Of a DNA stretch of 64,000 nt, positions 19,992 to 27,040 are shown in pieces. Source of the stretch: an uncultured Ignavibacteria bacterium (GTDB lineage Bacteria > Bacteroidota > Ignavibacteria > Kapaibacteriales > Kapaibacteriaceae); NCBI GenBank assembly GCA_903939735.1, contig CAJAIA010000001.1, positions 227,169-291,168 on the forward strand. The letters are read 5' to 3'. How positions within the stretch are numbered: the stretch's first letter is position 1; each line of letters starts with the position of its first letter. Under the pieces are notes generated by a model that had not been told where the DNA came from, ran no database searches, and saw only the letters and a list, made by a program, of their open reading frames with translations. Both the position numbers and the translations under genes were made by a program.

Positions 19992-21259
19992 CGACTCCGA
20001 ATGATTTCAACTGGATCAAACCGTGATGCTTTCCGCGCTGGGAAATACCCGGCTATTGCCGTCGACAGCAACGCGAAACCAAATGCAACCAAGTAAAACA
20101 CCGGGTTGAAATTGATTGTTAGATACTGTACGCTCACAAAGCCTTGAATATTCAGAGGGATCGTACTCATGATCATCGAGGCAATAAACCCCAACAGCAG
20201 TCCAAGCAGTCCGCCCGTTATGCCGATCACCAGAGACTCAATCACGAAGATGGTGCTGATGTCCTTGTTTCGATAGCCCATCGCCTTGAGAATGGCAATG
20301 TCCGGCATCTTCTCATAGATGATTGTCATGAGAATGTTGAAGATGCCGAAGCCAGAAACGACGAGAATCGACGCGATCACGAAGGTGATCGTGATGTTCT
20401 GGATACGAAACACACCGAAGATGTTTGCGTTCGCCGCTACCCAGTCCTCAGCACGATATTGATAGCGTGCCTGGTACTCTGATGCGATAGCTTGGGCAGC
20501 ATTGACGTCACGCAGACGTACGTTGATATCGGTGATGTATGCACCAGACTGTTGCAAGAGTCGCTGTGCATTTCTGATGCTGATGTATGCTCGTGTATTG
20601 TCTTGTGCTGTGATACCCGTCTTACTCACAGCGACGATCTTCATGTCAAGAACGACACCCTTTGAGGAGATAATGGCGATGTTATCGTCCACTTGCACAC
20701 CTAACTTGTCGGCAAGTCCAGCACCGAGAATAATGCCATTCGGAATAGTCTGCATACGCAGCATATCTCCGTCGATCAGATTCTCTCGCACGCGGAACAG
20801 CTGATCTTCGCGCACGATATCGACACCTGCCATCGTCGCCGCCTGTTGGGCTGTACCGAATCGGACGATCCCCTGCAGTCCGAGGTATGGAGCTACGCCC
20901 TCAACGCGTGGATCCCTCTCGAGAGCCCGCAGAATCTGATAGCCGTTGCGTAACCGCCGTTCTTCATCACGGGGCTTTTGGTTTCGGACGACCTTCCACG
21001 TTGCGTCGTATTCTCGAACATTATCAAGCACATGCGGACGTTCAGCACGCACCTCATTGTAGATATGGATGTGCGCCGTTGTGTTGACAGTTTTTTCGAT
21101 GAAGTAATTCTGAAGACCCGTAAGCAAGCCAGCCTGGAAAATGAACACTGTCACTCCGAACATCACGCCCAGCATAGCGACAATCGTCTGTCGCTTCTTG
21201 CTGACGAGATGCACCCATGCAATCTTGATCAGAGGGTTATTTCGGAGTCGTGATATCAC
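19988..21259 (-). CDS. MacB/LolC-type ABC permease (FtsX family)
   Basis: The product has 423 residues with one N-terminal helix (about 20-42), a large periplasmic MacB_PCD-like domain (about 45-280) and three C-terminal helices ending FYLVAFGFALLSTAIAGYFPARKASRFDPVEIIRSR, the usual FtsX-family close. Together with the ATPase next to it and the MacA-like adaptor upstream it would make a MacAB-type exporter working through TolC. A LolCDE-like lipoprotein-sorting role is the main alternative, but the adaptor and TolC genes argue for efflux. Confidence 0.92.
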   Translation of the reverse strand: MISRLRNNPLIKIAWVHLVSKKRQTIVAMLGVMFGVTVFIFQAGLLTGLQNYFIEKTVNTTAHIHIYNEVRAERPHVLDNVREYDATWKVVRNQKPRDEERRLRNGYQILRALERDPRVEGVAPYLGLQGIVRFGTAQQAATMAGVDIVREDQLFRVRENLIDGDMLRMQTIPNGIILGAGLADKLGVQVDDNIAIISSKGVVLDMKIVAVSKTGITAQDNTRAYISIRNAQRLLQQSGAYITDINVRLRDVNAAQAIASEYQARYQYRAEDWVAANANIFGVFRIQNITITFVIASILVVSGFGIFNILMTIIYEKMPDIAILKAMGYRNKDISTIFVIESLVIGITGGLLGLLLGFIASMIMSTIPLNIQGFVSVQYLTINFNPVFYLVAFGFALLSTAIAGYFPARKASRFDPVEIIRSR

Positions 21260-22344
21260 TTCACAACCTCATCGTTATCACGAAGGCCAGATCGTATCTC
21301 TACATACTGGAGATCCTGTATCCCCTTCGTCACCGAGACAAGCACGTCATTACCGTCACGTCGCACGCGCACTTGTGAAGAGCCCACCAGATATTCTCGC
21401 GGAATAACCAGTGCTGATCGTTGCTGACGAGTCACGATGTTAGCTTCCACAGACATGCCTGGATAGACACGATGAGCAGACATAGACAATGTTGCACGTA
21501 CACGCGCTGACTTATCCGTTGTCGATACACGCGGTGTGATATCCGAGATGACACCCATGAATGTCTCACCCGTGTATGCATCAATCGAATAGTGCACAGT
21601 TTGTCCAGGTTGAATCAGCGCGATGTCGAGCTCGTCAACCGAGAGTTCTACCTCGAAGCCCGTCGATGAACCAACCTCTGCGAGGATCATTTGCTGCGTA
21701 ACTAGCTCTCCAACGTCTGGCACAACATTGAACACGGTACCGGATACTGCCGCGTAGATGATGTAATCGTCCCGCTGTGCGGTCTGTGAAGACACTTGAA
21801 GATTCGCATTGCGGAGTTCAGTTGCTACCCGCTGACGCGCTGAACGCAATGCATCGCTGGCCTTCCGTAGCGTCTCGGAGGAGATCGTGAGTTGAGCCTG
21901 TGCCGCATCAAGCAGTGCACGTGTCGTTGCTTGTTGCTGCAACAGCCGGGTTTGTCGCGCGGCATTCAACGAATCCAACACATAGCGGGCACGTGCCGCT
22001 TCGACGTCGCGTGCGAAGGCCGAGAGGAACGCACCTGTTGGCTCAGCATTGTCGCGTGCGAGCGCTAGCTGATTACGTGCTGCTTCAATTCCCACGTCAT
22101 TCGCGACACTCTTGATCCGCATGATCGGCTGTCCGACCACCACCGAATCGCCCTCACGTACAAAGATCTCTTGTACGATGCCGGGCACCTTTGTCGAGAC
22201 CTGCATGAAATTCAGTGGGTAGATCTTTCCCGACGCATAAACCGCCTGTGTGATGTCGCGACGCTCAGGTTGCACACTGTCAGACTTGGATGAGCAAGCG
22301 ACCAGCGTAGCAGCAAGCACGAGGATTACGAGTGCATTCTTCAT
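21256..22344 (-). CDS. MacA/HlyD-type periplasmic adaptor, lipoprotein
   Basis: The 362-residue product has a lipoprotein signal (LVILVLAATLVACSS, lipobox LVAC). Lipoyl halves are VSTKVPGIVQEIFVREGDSVVVGQPIM and IIYAAVSGTVFNVVPDVGELV, separated by a long coiled-coil hairpin (about 95-190). A beta-barrel and membrane-proximal domain follow. It most likely couples the ABC permease encoded next (ATGA overlap) to TolC. It differs clearly from the second adaptor in this operon, which belongs with the RND pump. Confidence 0.9.
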   Translation of the reverse strand: MKNALVILVLAATLVACSSKSDSVQPERRDITQAVYASGKIYPLNFMQVSTKVPGIVQEIFVREGDSVVVGQPIMRIKSVANDVGIEAARNQLALARDNAEPTGAFLSAFARDVEAARARYVLDSLNAARQTRLLQQQATTRALLDAAQAQLTISSETLRKASDALRSARQRVATELRNANLQVSSQTAQRDDYIIYAAVSGTVFNVVPDVGELVTQQMILAEVGSSTGFEVELSVDELDIALIQPGQTVHYSIDAYTGETFMGVISDITPRVSTTDKSARVRATLSMSAHRVYPGMSVEANIVTRQQRSALVIPREYLVGSSQVRVRRDGNDVLVSVTKGIQDLQYVEIRSGLRDNDEVVK

Positions 22345-23048
22345 TGCTTCACCATCGTGGAGAGTGGACGAGTACGATCCCCGAAGAGATAGTCAGCACA
22401 TGCCGGTGTTGTTGGTGATTCGAGACTACGGATGAACATGCACGACATGTTGTGCATGACGAGTCGGAGATCCTGAAACGGGAGTGCGGGTGGGACCATT
22501 CCATTGGATATGATGACCATCGTACCCTTGATTGCAAGCATCATTTCCATCACAACCAGTTCTATTGGTTGCGAAAGATGAAACACACCTTCGTCGATGC
22601 CTCGTCGAACAATCGACGTGATGAGGTTCAACATTCGGCTGTTGGCGATTCGAAACTGCTCGAGGTGTTCACTCTGTTCTTGGCTTGCAACAAGCGACTG
22701 CATATTGAGATGCGTGATCATCTTGTAGAAGACATCGTTGTTCTGCGAGAACTCGTAGAAGCAACCCGGCACGGAGATCAGCTGTTCTTGGGGCGTTGTG
22801 CGGTTAGCGATCGTGGTTTCGATCTCATCGATGAGTCGGTTAAAATCATGCACCAGAAGAGCCATGATCAGCTCATCGCGGTTCTTGAAGTAGAGATAGA
22901 GCGTGCCCTTGGCAAGTTCGGCCTCACTCGCGATGCGATCCATCGACGTATGCTCGAGTCCGTACTTCTCAAATGCGAGACGTGCCGACTCGAGAATATC
23001 GAATCGACGCTGTTCGCGCTCACGCTCTTTTCGTTCACGTACGCCCAT
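22341..23048 (-). CDS. TetR-family transcriptional regulator
   Basis: The product has 235 residues. The N-terminal helix-turn-helix reads ILESARLAFEKYGLEHTSMDRIASEAELAKGTLYLYFKNRDELI (about residues 18-62), a textbook TetR domain. The rest is the helical ligand-binding domain. The N-terminus is highly charged (KEREREQRR). It lies between tolC and the MacA-like gene, with ATGA overlap to the latter, so it is co-transcribed with the pump genes it very probably represses. The likely operators are the two TGAC-N5-GTCA palindromes in front of tolC. Confidence 0.93.
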   Translation of the reverse strand: MGVRERKEREREQRRFDILESARLAFEKYGLEHTSMDRIASEAELAKGTLYLYFKNRDELIMALLVHDFNRLIDEIETTIANRTTPQEQLISVPGCFYEFSQNNDVFYKMITHLNMQSLVASQEQSEHLEQFRIANSRMLNLITSIVRRGIDEGVFHLSQPIELVVMEMMLAIKGTMVIISNGMVPPALPFQDLRLVMHNMSCMFIRSLESPTTPACADYLFGDRTRPLSTMVKQ

Positions 23049-23059
23049 AGCGGATGTCC

Positions 23060-24400
23060 TTATCGAACCATGCGACGATACTTCTCGTCGACCACACCCG
23101 TGACGCGCTCGAAATCAGCACGCTTGACATGATAATCGAGCAATGCGTTGATCTCATTCACTCGCGCCTGCGCAAGCGCGGTTTCTGCATCGGTGATTTC
23201 CAGCAGACTACCCGTGCCTTCGGTATAGCGAATCTTCGAAATATCATAGCCGCGCGTTGCCTGCGTGACGGAAGTCTTTTGCGCATCGATACGAAGCTTC
23301 GCTGAACGCACATCGTTAAGTGAAGCACGTACCTGCAGCTTCAGCAATTCAAGGATCTGGTCGTAGCGCTGCTGTGCTGTCTTGTAATCAATCGATGCTT
23401 GCTCAACGCGCGATGACGTGCGGAGACCATCGAACAGGTTCATCGAGAAGTTCAATCCAACGACCGTGCTCGATGCCGAGAACCAGTTTGACAACGACTC
23501 GCTTTGACCTTGATTTTGCCATTGACCAAAGGCTGCGATTGTTGGGAAGTAGTCGGAGCGGTTAATCGAGATAAACTCCTTCGCGACCTTGACCTGCAGC
23601 GCAAGAGCCTTTAGGTCCAGATTCTGCTCCATAGCTTGGCGCAGTGCAGCGTCCTCCGCAGGAGGATCGACCGGAACATCGAGTCCCTCCCGTGAGAGTG
23701 TCAACGTATCTGTGAGCTCCAGCGAAAGGTAGGTTTGCAGAGCAGCCAATGCATTGTTGGCACCTGCTCGTGAATCGATCACAATAGGCTCTGTGTTGGC
23801 AACGGCCACATCTGCACGGATCTTATCGAACTCCGCAACGAGTCCCTCGCTGAACAGCGCCACAATCGTCTTACGCGTCTCGAGCACATTGTTGAAGGTG
23901 GCTTCTGCCACGCCGACAAATCCAGTTGCGGCAAGAGCGCGATAGTAGCGCTTCTTCGTCTCGGCTATCACCTCGGCGACCTTCGCATCAAGTGCAGCCT
24001 CAGACGCATCTTCGTAAATCTTCGAGGCACCGATTCCCGTAAACACGGCGCTGTTGAAGAGGATCTGCTGAACTTGCGCATTGACGTTGTATGCGTTGGT
24101 CAAGCCAAACCGTAACGGTGCTACCTCGCCCGTCTGTGGGTTCGGAAAGAAGAACACCGGCAACTGTATGTTGTAGTTGTATCCAGCGCTAATGGCGAGT
24201 GACGGGAGTGCGTTACCGAACGCCTCCGTTACCTGCGATGAGGCCTTTGACACACCCAGCTTGGCTATGGTGATTTCCCTATTCTGCTTGAGCGCGATGG
24301 TGATGGCCTCGTCAAGTGTTAGGGGGCGCACACTCGCGCCCAACGAGCCGATGCTCAACACAAGTACGACGAGAAGCACAAGACGATGTCGTGCTACCAT
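23060..24400 (-). CDS. TolC-family outer-membrane efflux channel
   Basis: The 446-residue product has an N-terminal signal peptide (LVLLVVLVLSIGSLGAS) and two OEP repeats. The first opens LTLDEAITIALKQNREI and the second VDPPAEDAALRQAMEQNLDLKAL; each is followed by long alpha-helical stretches rich in alanine and glutamine. The protein would form the trimeric outer-membrane exit duct. As first gene of a seven-gene operon holding two different inner-membrane transporters and two adaptors, it may serve both. Confidence 0.93.
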   Translation of the reverse strand: MVARHRLVLLVVLVLSIGSLGASVRPLTLDEAITIALKQNREITIAKLGVSKASSQVTEAFGNALPSLAISAGYNYNIQLPVFFFPNPQTGEVAPLRFGLTNAYNVNAQVQQILFNSAVFTGIGASKIYEDASEAALDAKVAEVIAETKKRYYRALAATGFVGVAEATFNNVLETRKTIVALFSEGLVAEFDKIRADVAVANTEPIVIDSRAGANNALAALQTYLSLELTDTLTLSREGLDVPVDPPAEDAALRQAMEQNLDLKALALQVKVAKEFISINRSDYFPTIAAFGQWQNQGQSESLSNWFSASSTVVGLNFSMNLFDGLRTSSRVEQASIDYKTAQQRYDQILELLKLQVRASLNDVRSAKLRIDAQKTSVTQATRGYDISKIRYTEGTGSLLEITDAETALAQARVNEINALLDYHVKRADFERVTGVVDEKYRRMVR

Positions 24401-24445
24401 GGAACTACCTTTCGGACGTCTTAAAATGACGGTTTGGAGATTTTC

Positions 24446-24458
24446 TGACTAACGGTCA
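24446..24458. promoter_or_regulatory. Operator 1: TGAC-N5-GTCA palindrome
   Basis: TGACTAACGGTCA is a perfect TGAC/GTCA inverted repeat with a five-base centre. It lies directly downstream of the tolC -7 element, at the expected transcription start. It is a probable site for the TetR regulator encoded by the second gene of the operon. Confidence 0.65.
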
Positions 24459-24490
24459 CAAAAATGACGAATAGTCAGCTTTTTGCCAAA
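24459..24490 (-). promoter_or_regulatory. tolC efflux operon promoter
   Basis: Read leftward, TTTG (24490-24487) is followed by exactly 20 bases and then CATTTTTG (24466-24459). This is a one-mismatch fit to the Bacteroidota TTTG-N20-TAnnTTTG promoter. Both TGAC-N5-GTCA palindromes overlap or abut it, as expected for a repressor that blocks polymerase. The start would fall near 24452, with a leader of about 50 bases. Confidence 0.55.
24465..24477. promoter_or_regulatory. Operator 2: TGAC-N5-GTCA palindrome
   Basis: TGACGAATAGTCA repeats the architecture of operator 1, 19 bp away centre to centre. It overlaps the -7 element and lies in the promoter spacer. Outer related arms TGACGGTTTGG (24427-24437) and CCAAACGGTCA (24486-24496) form a larger nearly perfect inverted repeat around both sites. 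Confidence 0.65.
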
Positions 24491-24493
24491 CGG

Positions 24494-25039
24494 TCAAACG
24501 TCGTCGCGCCCGTGGAGGTTCCCCAAGAGCGATGCTGGAACCGATCCGACATCTGCAACGACGATGTCAGCGGCATTCTCGGGATGCTGACCGATCAGCA
24601 CCGTGTGCACGCCCGCCGCCCTGCCCGCTTGCGCGTCGGTGATCGAGTCGCCGACGAACCAACTAGCGCTTGGGTCGATATCTAGGTCTTCAATTGCGTC
24701 GAGAAGCATTCCGGGCGAAGGTTTACGCCGGGGGTCGTTCTCGCTCGCCAAGGACGTGCAAGCATAGATGTGGTTGATCTGAAAACCGAGGTGACGGTGA
24801 ATGAGCGAATTCATCTGCTGATGCACAGCATGCAAATCGTCCAGCGTCATAAGCCCCTTGCCAATACCTTGCTGATTCGTGATTACAACCAGGATGTACC
24901 CGGCGTTGTGTGCCATAGCAAGCAGCGGAAGTATGTCAGCATCGAGAACAAACTCCGATGGTGACGTCACATAGCCACCAATAATGCGGTGATTGATCAC
25001 ACCATCGCGATCAAGAAAGAGTGCTCGTTGCTTCGTCAT
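24494..25039 (-). CDS. HAD-IIIA phosphatase, GmhB/HisB-N-like
   Basis: The product is 181 residues from the ATG at 25039, which overlaps the helicase stop by ATGA. HAD motif I is ALFLDRDGVIN, motif II VVITNQQGIGKG, motif III-IV RKPSPGMLLDAIEDLDID and FVGDSITDAQAGRAAGV. The fold and length fit D-glycero-D-manno-heptose-1,7-bisphosphate 7-phosphatase (GmhB), a step in LPS-core heptose synthesis. However, the zinc loop normally holding several cysteines and a histidine reads YACTSLASENDPRRKP with a single cysteine, so zinc binding is probably lost. The substrate is therefore uncertain. Confidence 0.78.
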   Translation of the reverse strand: MTKQRALFLDRDGVINHRIIGGYVTSPSEFVLDADILPLLAMAHNAGYILVVITNQQGIGKGLMTLDDLHAVHQQMNSLIHRHLGFQINHIYACTSLASENDPRRKPSPGMLLDAIEDLDIDPSASWFVGDSITDAQAGRAAGVHTVLIGQHPENAADIVVADVGSVPASLLGNLHGRDDV

Positions 25040-27036
25040 GAACCAGATTCCTCTGTAAGGTAGAATTGTGGACACAGGGCCTGTGTGACTCCATCGAGGA
25101 ACCTGCTTGGACGTCCAACGACGTCGCTACCATGCCACTCGACCATGACGGCCGGATATACAATCAGCAATCGTTGTTTAGCTCGCGTAAACGCCACATA
25201 CAACAAGCGCCGTTCCTCTTCCAACGAGGCATCGTTTTCCGCACTTTTTGCCGATGGGATTCGACCATCATTAGCCCAGATCATGAACACCGTATGCCAC
25301 TCTAGACCCTTCGCGGAATGGATGGTTGAGATCGTGATGAATTCGTCTTCCCCATCATCTGGATCGATATCGTCTAACGCATCATTCGGTGGATCGAGTG
25401 CGATGTCAGCCAGGAACTCTGCCGTTGTTGCGTAACGCGAGCCGATTGCAACCACGACATCGATATCCTTCCAACGCTTTGGATGATCGTCGTATGTAGC
25501 TTCAAGGTAGGGACGGAACGCATCGGCAAGCGCGCGCATCCGGGAAGCTGCATCGCGGATGGTACGTGCATGTTGTAAGACAGACACAAGATCACGTATG
25601 GATGTGCCTGCCTTGCCTGTGAGACTCCTCAGGTATGGCTCCTCAAGAGGATCGGTAATTCCCTGCATACCGTCGAGCAGTTTCTGTGCCGTTGCTTGCC
25701 CTACACCGGGCAACAGCAGGAGCAGTCGATACCACGAGACAACATCACGTGGATTCTCCGTGAGACGAAGCATCGCCAGGAGATCCTTCACGTGTGCGGC
25801 TTCGGTAAATCGCAGCCCTCCTACTTTCCGAAACGGAATGTTGGCTTTGCCCAACGCTATCTCGAGATCGAACGACAGAAACCCACTGCGCACGAGCACA
25901 GCCATTTCAGACAGCGGTACACCGTCTTCACGCGACGCTAAGAGTTGCTGCACGACGAACTCCGACTGCTGACGTTCGTTCACAGCTGAGATCAGCATTG
26001 GCTGTTCACCATCGATCTTCTCCGACACAAGTTCTTTGTCGAAGACATGCGGAGAATCGCGGATCACCGTATTGCAGACGTCAAGGATCTGCTGCGTGCT
26101 TCGATAATTCTGTTCGAGACGAATGATCTCACACTGTGGGAACACCGTCGGGAAGGCATGAATATTCCGAATGTCGGCACCACGGAATGCGTAGATACTC
26201 TGTGCATCATCACCGACAACCATCACGTTCTGTTGCTCTCCTGCAAGCCCACACACGATCGCATGTTGCAGTGCATTGGTATCCTGGTACTCGTCCACCA
26301 TGATGTGTGCGTATTGCGTGCGCAGGAGCGGTCCAATCTCAACGTGACGCGTCAAGGAAAGCGCATACAGTAAGAGATCATCATAATCCACCAGACCGTT
26401 ACCATGCTTGTATGCATTGTACGACTGGATAATCTCTGCAATACGATCGGTATAGTCGAGAAACTGCGAATAGTCGTCTGCAATCACATCCACGAGCGGA
26501 CGGGATGTGTTGACCGCAGTGCTGTACATGTCGTGAAGTGTCCCCTTTTGTGGGAAGCGCTTCTTCAGCGCAGCAACATCGAAGCGTCCGCGCACGAGGT
26601 TCATCACATCCTGCGCGTCGGATTGATCCAGCACGCGCACTGGACGGGTGGTTGCGTCATGTGCCACGCCAATGCCCGTGGTGAGTCCGAAGCGTCGCAA
26701 ACACCCGTAGGCAAACGCATGGAATGTTCCGCCTGCAATACGTTCGCATCGACCATCGAGCAAACCTGACGCACGTCGAAGCATCTCTGCAGCGGATTTC
26801 CGTGTGAATGTTAACAGCAGGATCGAAGCTGGATCGAGGCCATCCTCGACCAATCGCGCCACGCGATATGTGAGTGTTCGCGTCTTACCCGTGCCAGCGC
26901 CTGCAAGCACGAGGGCCGGACCATCGGTGTGCATGACGGCGCGCAGCTGCTGCTCATTCAATACCTGTTCGTACGGAATGCGATACGTTCGCCCGTGAGC
27001 GTTGACGTGGGCCTTCCGAAGAACAAGTTTCTTCAT
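25036..27036 (-). CDS. UvrD/PcrA-type superfamily 1 ATP-dependent DNA helicase
   Basis: The product has 666 residues. The Q motif is LNEQQLRAVMHTDGPALVLAGAGTGKTRTLTYR (Walker A AGAGTGKT), followed by LLLTFTRKSAAEM, Walker B IMVDEYQDTN, VVGDDAQSIYAFRGAD, RLEQNYRSTQQIL, ISTIHSAKGLEWHTVF and LLYVAFTRAKQRL. All SF1A helicase motifs are present in order. The protein is shorter than E. coli UvrD (720) and ends without an obvious Tudor-like tail. It unwinds DNA 3' to 5' in repair or restart. It sits between the fused E1 gene (four-base gap) and the HAD phosphatase (overlap). Confidence 0.93.
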   Translation of the reverse strand: MKKLVLRKAHVNAHGRTYRIPYEQVLNEQQLRAVMHTDGPALVLAGAGTGKTRTLTYRVARLVEDGLDPASILLLTFTRKSAAEMLRRASGLLDGRCERIAGGTFHAFAYGCLRRFGLTTGIGVAHDATTRPVRVLDQSDAQDVMNLVRGRFDVAALKKRFPQKGTLHDMYSTAVNTSRPLVDVIADDYSQFLDYTDRIAEIIQSYNAYKHGNGLVDYDDLLLYALSLTRHVEIGPLLRTQYAHIMVDEYQDTNALQHAIVCGLAGEQQNVMVVGDDAQSIYAFRGADIRNIHAFPTVFPQCEIIRLEQNYRSTQQILDVCNTVIRDSPHVFDKELVSEKIDGEQPMLISAVNERQQSEFVVQQLLASREDGVPLSEMAVLVRSGFLSFDLEIALGKANIPFRKVGGLRFTEAAHVKDLLAMLRLTENPRDVVSWYRLLLLLPGVGQATAQKLLDGMQGITDPLEEPYLRSLTGKAGTSIRDLVSVLQHARTIRDAASRMRALADAFRPYLEATYDDHPKRWKDIDVVVAIGSRYATTAEFLADIALDPPNDALDDIDPDDGEDEFITISTIHSAKGLEWHTVFMIWANDGRIPSAKSAENDASLEEERRLLYVAFTRAKQRLLIVYPAVMVEWHGSDVVGRPSRFLDGVTQALCPQFYLTEESGS

Positions 27037-27040
27037 TGCA

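Noticed and set aside
19988-21259. LolC/LolE lipoprotein-sorting permease
   Set aside because: The neighbours are a MacA-like adaptor and TolC, which fit an exporter better; LolA or LolB genes are absent here.
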